Source: Ilumatobacteraceae bacterium (GTDB lineage: Bacteria; Actinomycetota; Acidimicrobiia; Acidimicrobiales; Ilumatobacteraceae). Taken from it: DNA of 64,000 bases. The position numbers and the translations under genes are program-made. The notes under the pieces are model-generated. The model was not told where the DNA came from and did not search any database. It saw only the letters and a program-made list of their open reading frames with translations. Shown one piece after another: positions 63,926 to 64,000 of the stretch. Each line of letters opens with the position of its first letter. Positions within the stretch are counted from its first letter, which is position 1. The stretch covers positions 1 through 64,000 of the forward strand of contig JANQYF010000008.1 in the NCBI GenBank assembly GCA_030729045.1, in the 5' to 3' direction.

Positions 63926-64000
63926 CGGTCCTTCCACAACATTGGGACAAACAATAAGGTCAAAATTCCGCCATACGCAATCGACCACTCAATTCCGATG

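Noticed and set aside
1-64000. CRISPR arrays, IS elements, prophage, attachment sites
   Set aside because: No periodic direct repeats, transposase or integrase genes, or tRNA-adjacent duplicated segment was found; gene content is uniformly core-type.

Overview
The window is chromosomal core DNA from a compact, mid-GC member of the Actinomycetota. It carries mycothiol synthase (mshD), a DUF3499 protein, a BldD homologue, a 6C small RNA and an actinobacterial his/trp arrangement. Gene content and tight packing would fit an aquatic Acidimicrobiia-type lineage; that placement is inference. I see no prophage, insertion sequence, integron or CRISPR array.

Layout. 1-6.1 kb: rpoD (cut by the window edge), dnaG, a TerC/Alx-type transporter and pyruvate phosphate dikinase. 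6.2-15.2 kb: an M50 protease, then hisC-hisB-hisH-hisA-hisF and hisI-trpE-ygfZ on the minus strand, with an alpha/beta hydrolase on the plus strand between the two parts. 14.3-21.8 kb: a 63-residue protein, nth, mshD, rlmN, a kinase/DUF6285 pair, an orphan ABC ATPase, an SRPBCC protein, DUF3499, a membrane J-domain protein and a 2-hydroxyacid dehydrogenase. 21.8-30.4 kb: a polyamine block of potA, potD, a fused potBC permease, a class III aminotransferase, an aminobutyraldehyde-type dehydrogenase and alanine dehydrogenase, which together could import a polyamine and degrade it while recycling pyruvate. 30.4-36.2 kb: cytochrome P450, a 56-residue zinc-ribbon protein, an MFS exporter, murF, ddl and a LysM lipoprotein. 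36.2-42.3 kb: gltD and gltB. 42.4-57.8 kb: two crotonases, a nitroreductase, a GntR regulator divergent from aconitase, a HAD-acyltransferase fusion, the 6C RNA, a LysR regulator, a carboxyltransferase, citrate synthase, a quinone oxidoreductase, isocitrate dehydrogenase, an acyl-CoA dehydrogenase and a metallo-beta-lactamase protein. The first three TCA enzymes therefore lie within 10 kb. 57.8-64 kb: an EamA transporter, tRNA-Val, hemW, bldD, dnaJ, hrcA and a photolyase.

Two architectural themes stand out. First, most genes that begin a transcription unit have a TAnnnT -10-like hexamer 6-8 nt before the start codon and no Shine-Dalgarno, which points to widespread leaderless transcription. 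At two divergent pairs the -10 hexamers of the two strands overlap on a GGTACC core. Second, convergent genes abut or overlap with almost no recognisable intrinsic terminators; the clearest one belongs to the 6C RNA. These hexamers were used to choose several start codons.

No wholly new multi-gene system was identified. The most rewarding items are the fully delimited 6C RNA locus, the palindromic divergent leaderless promoters, the BldD homologue with an intact c-di-GMP signature and a perfect inverted repeat at its own start, the fused polyamine permease inside a catabolic block, and the GntR operator in front of aconitase.
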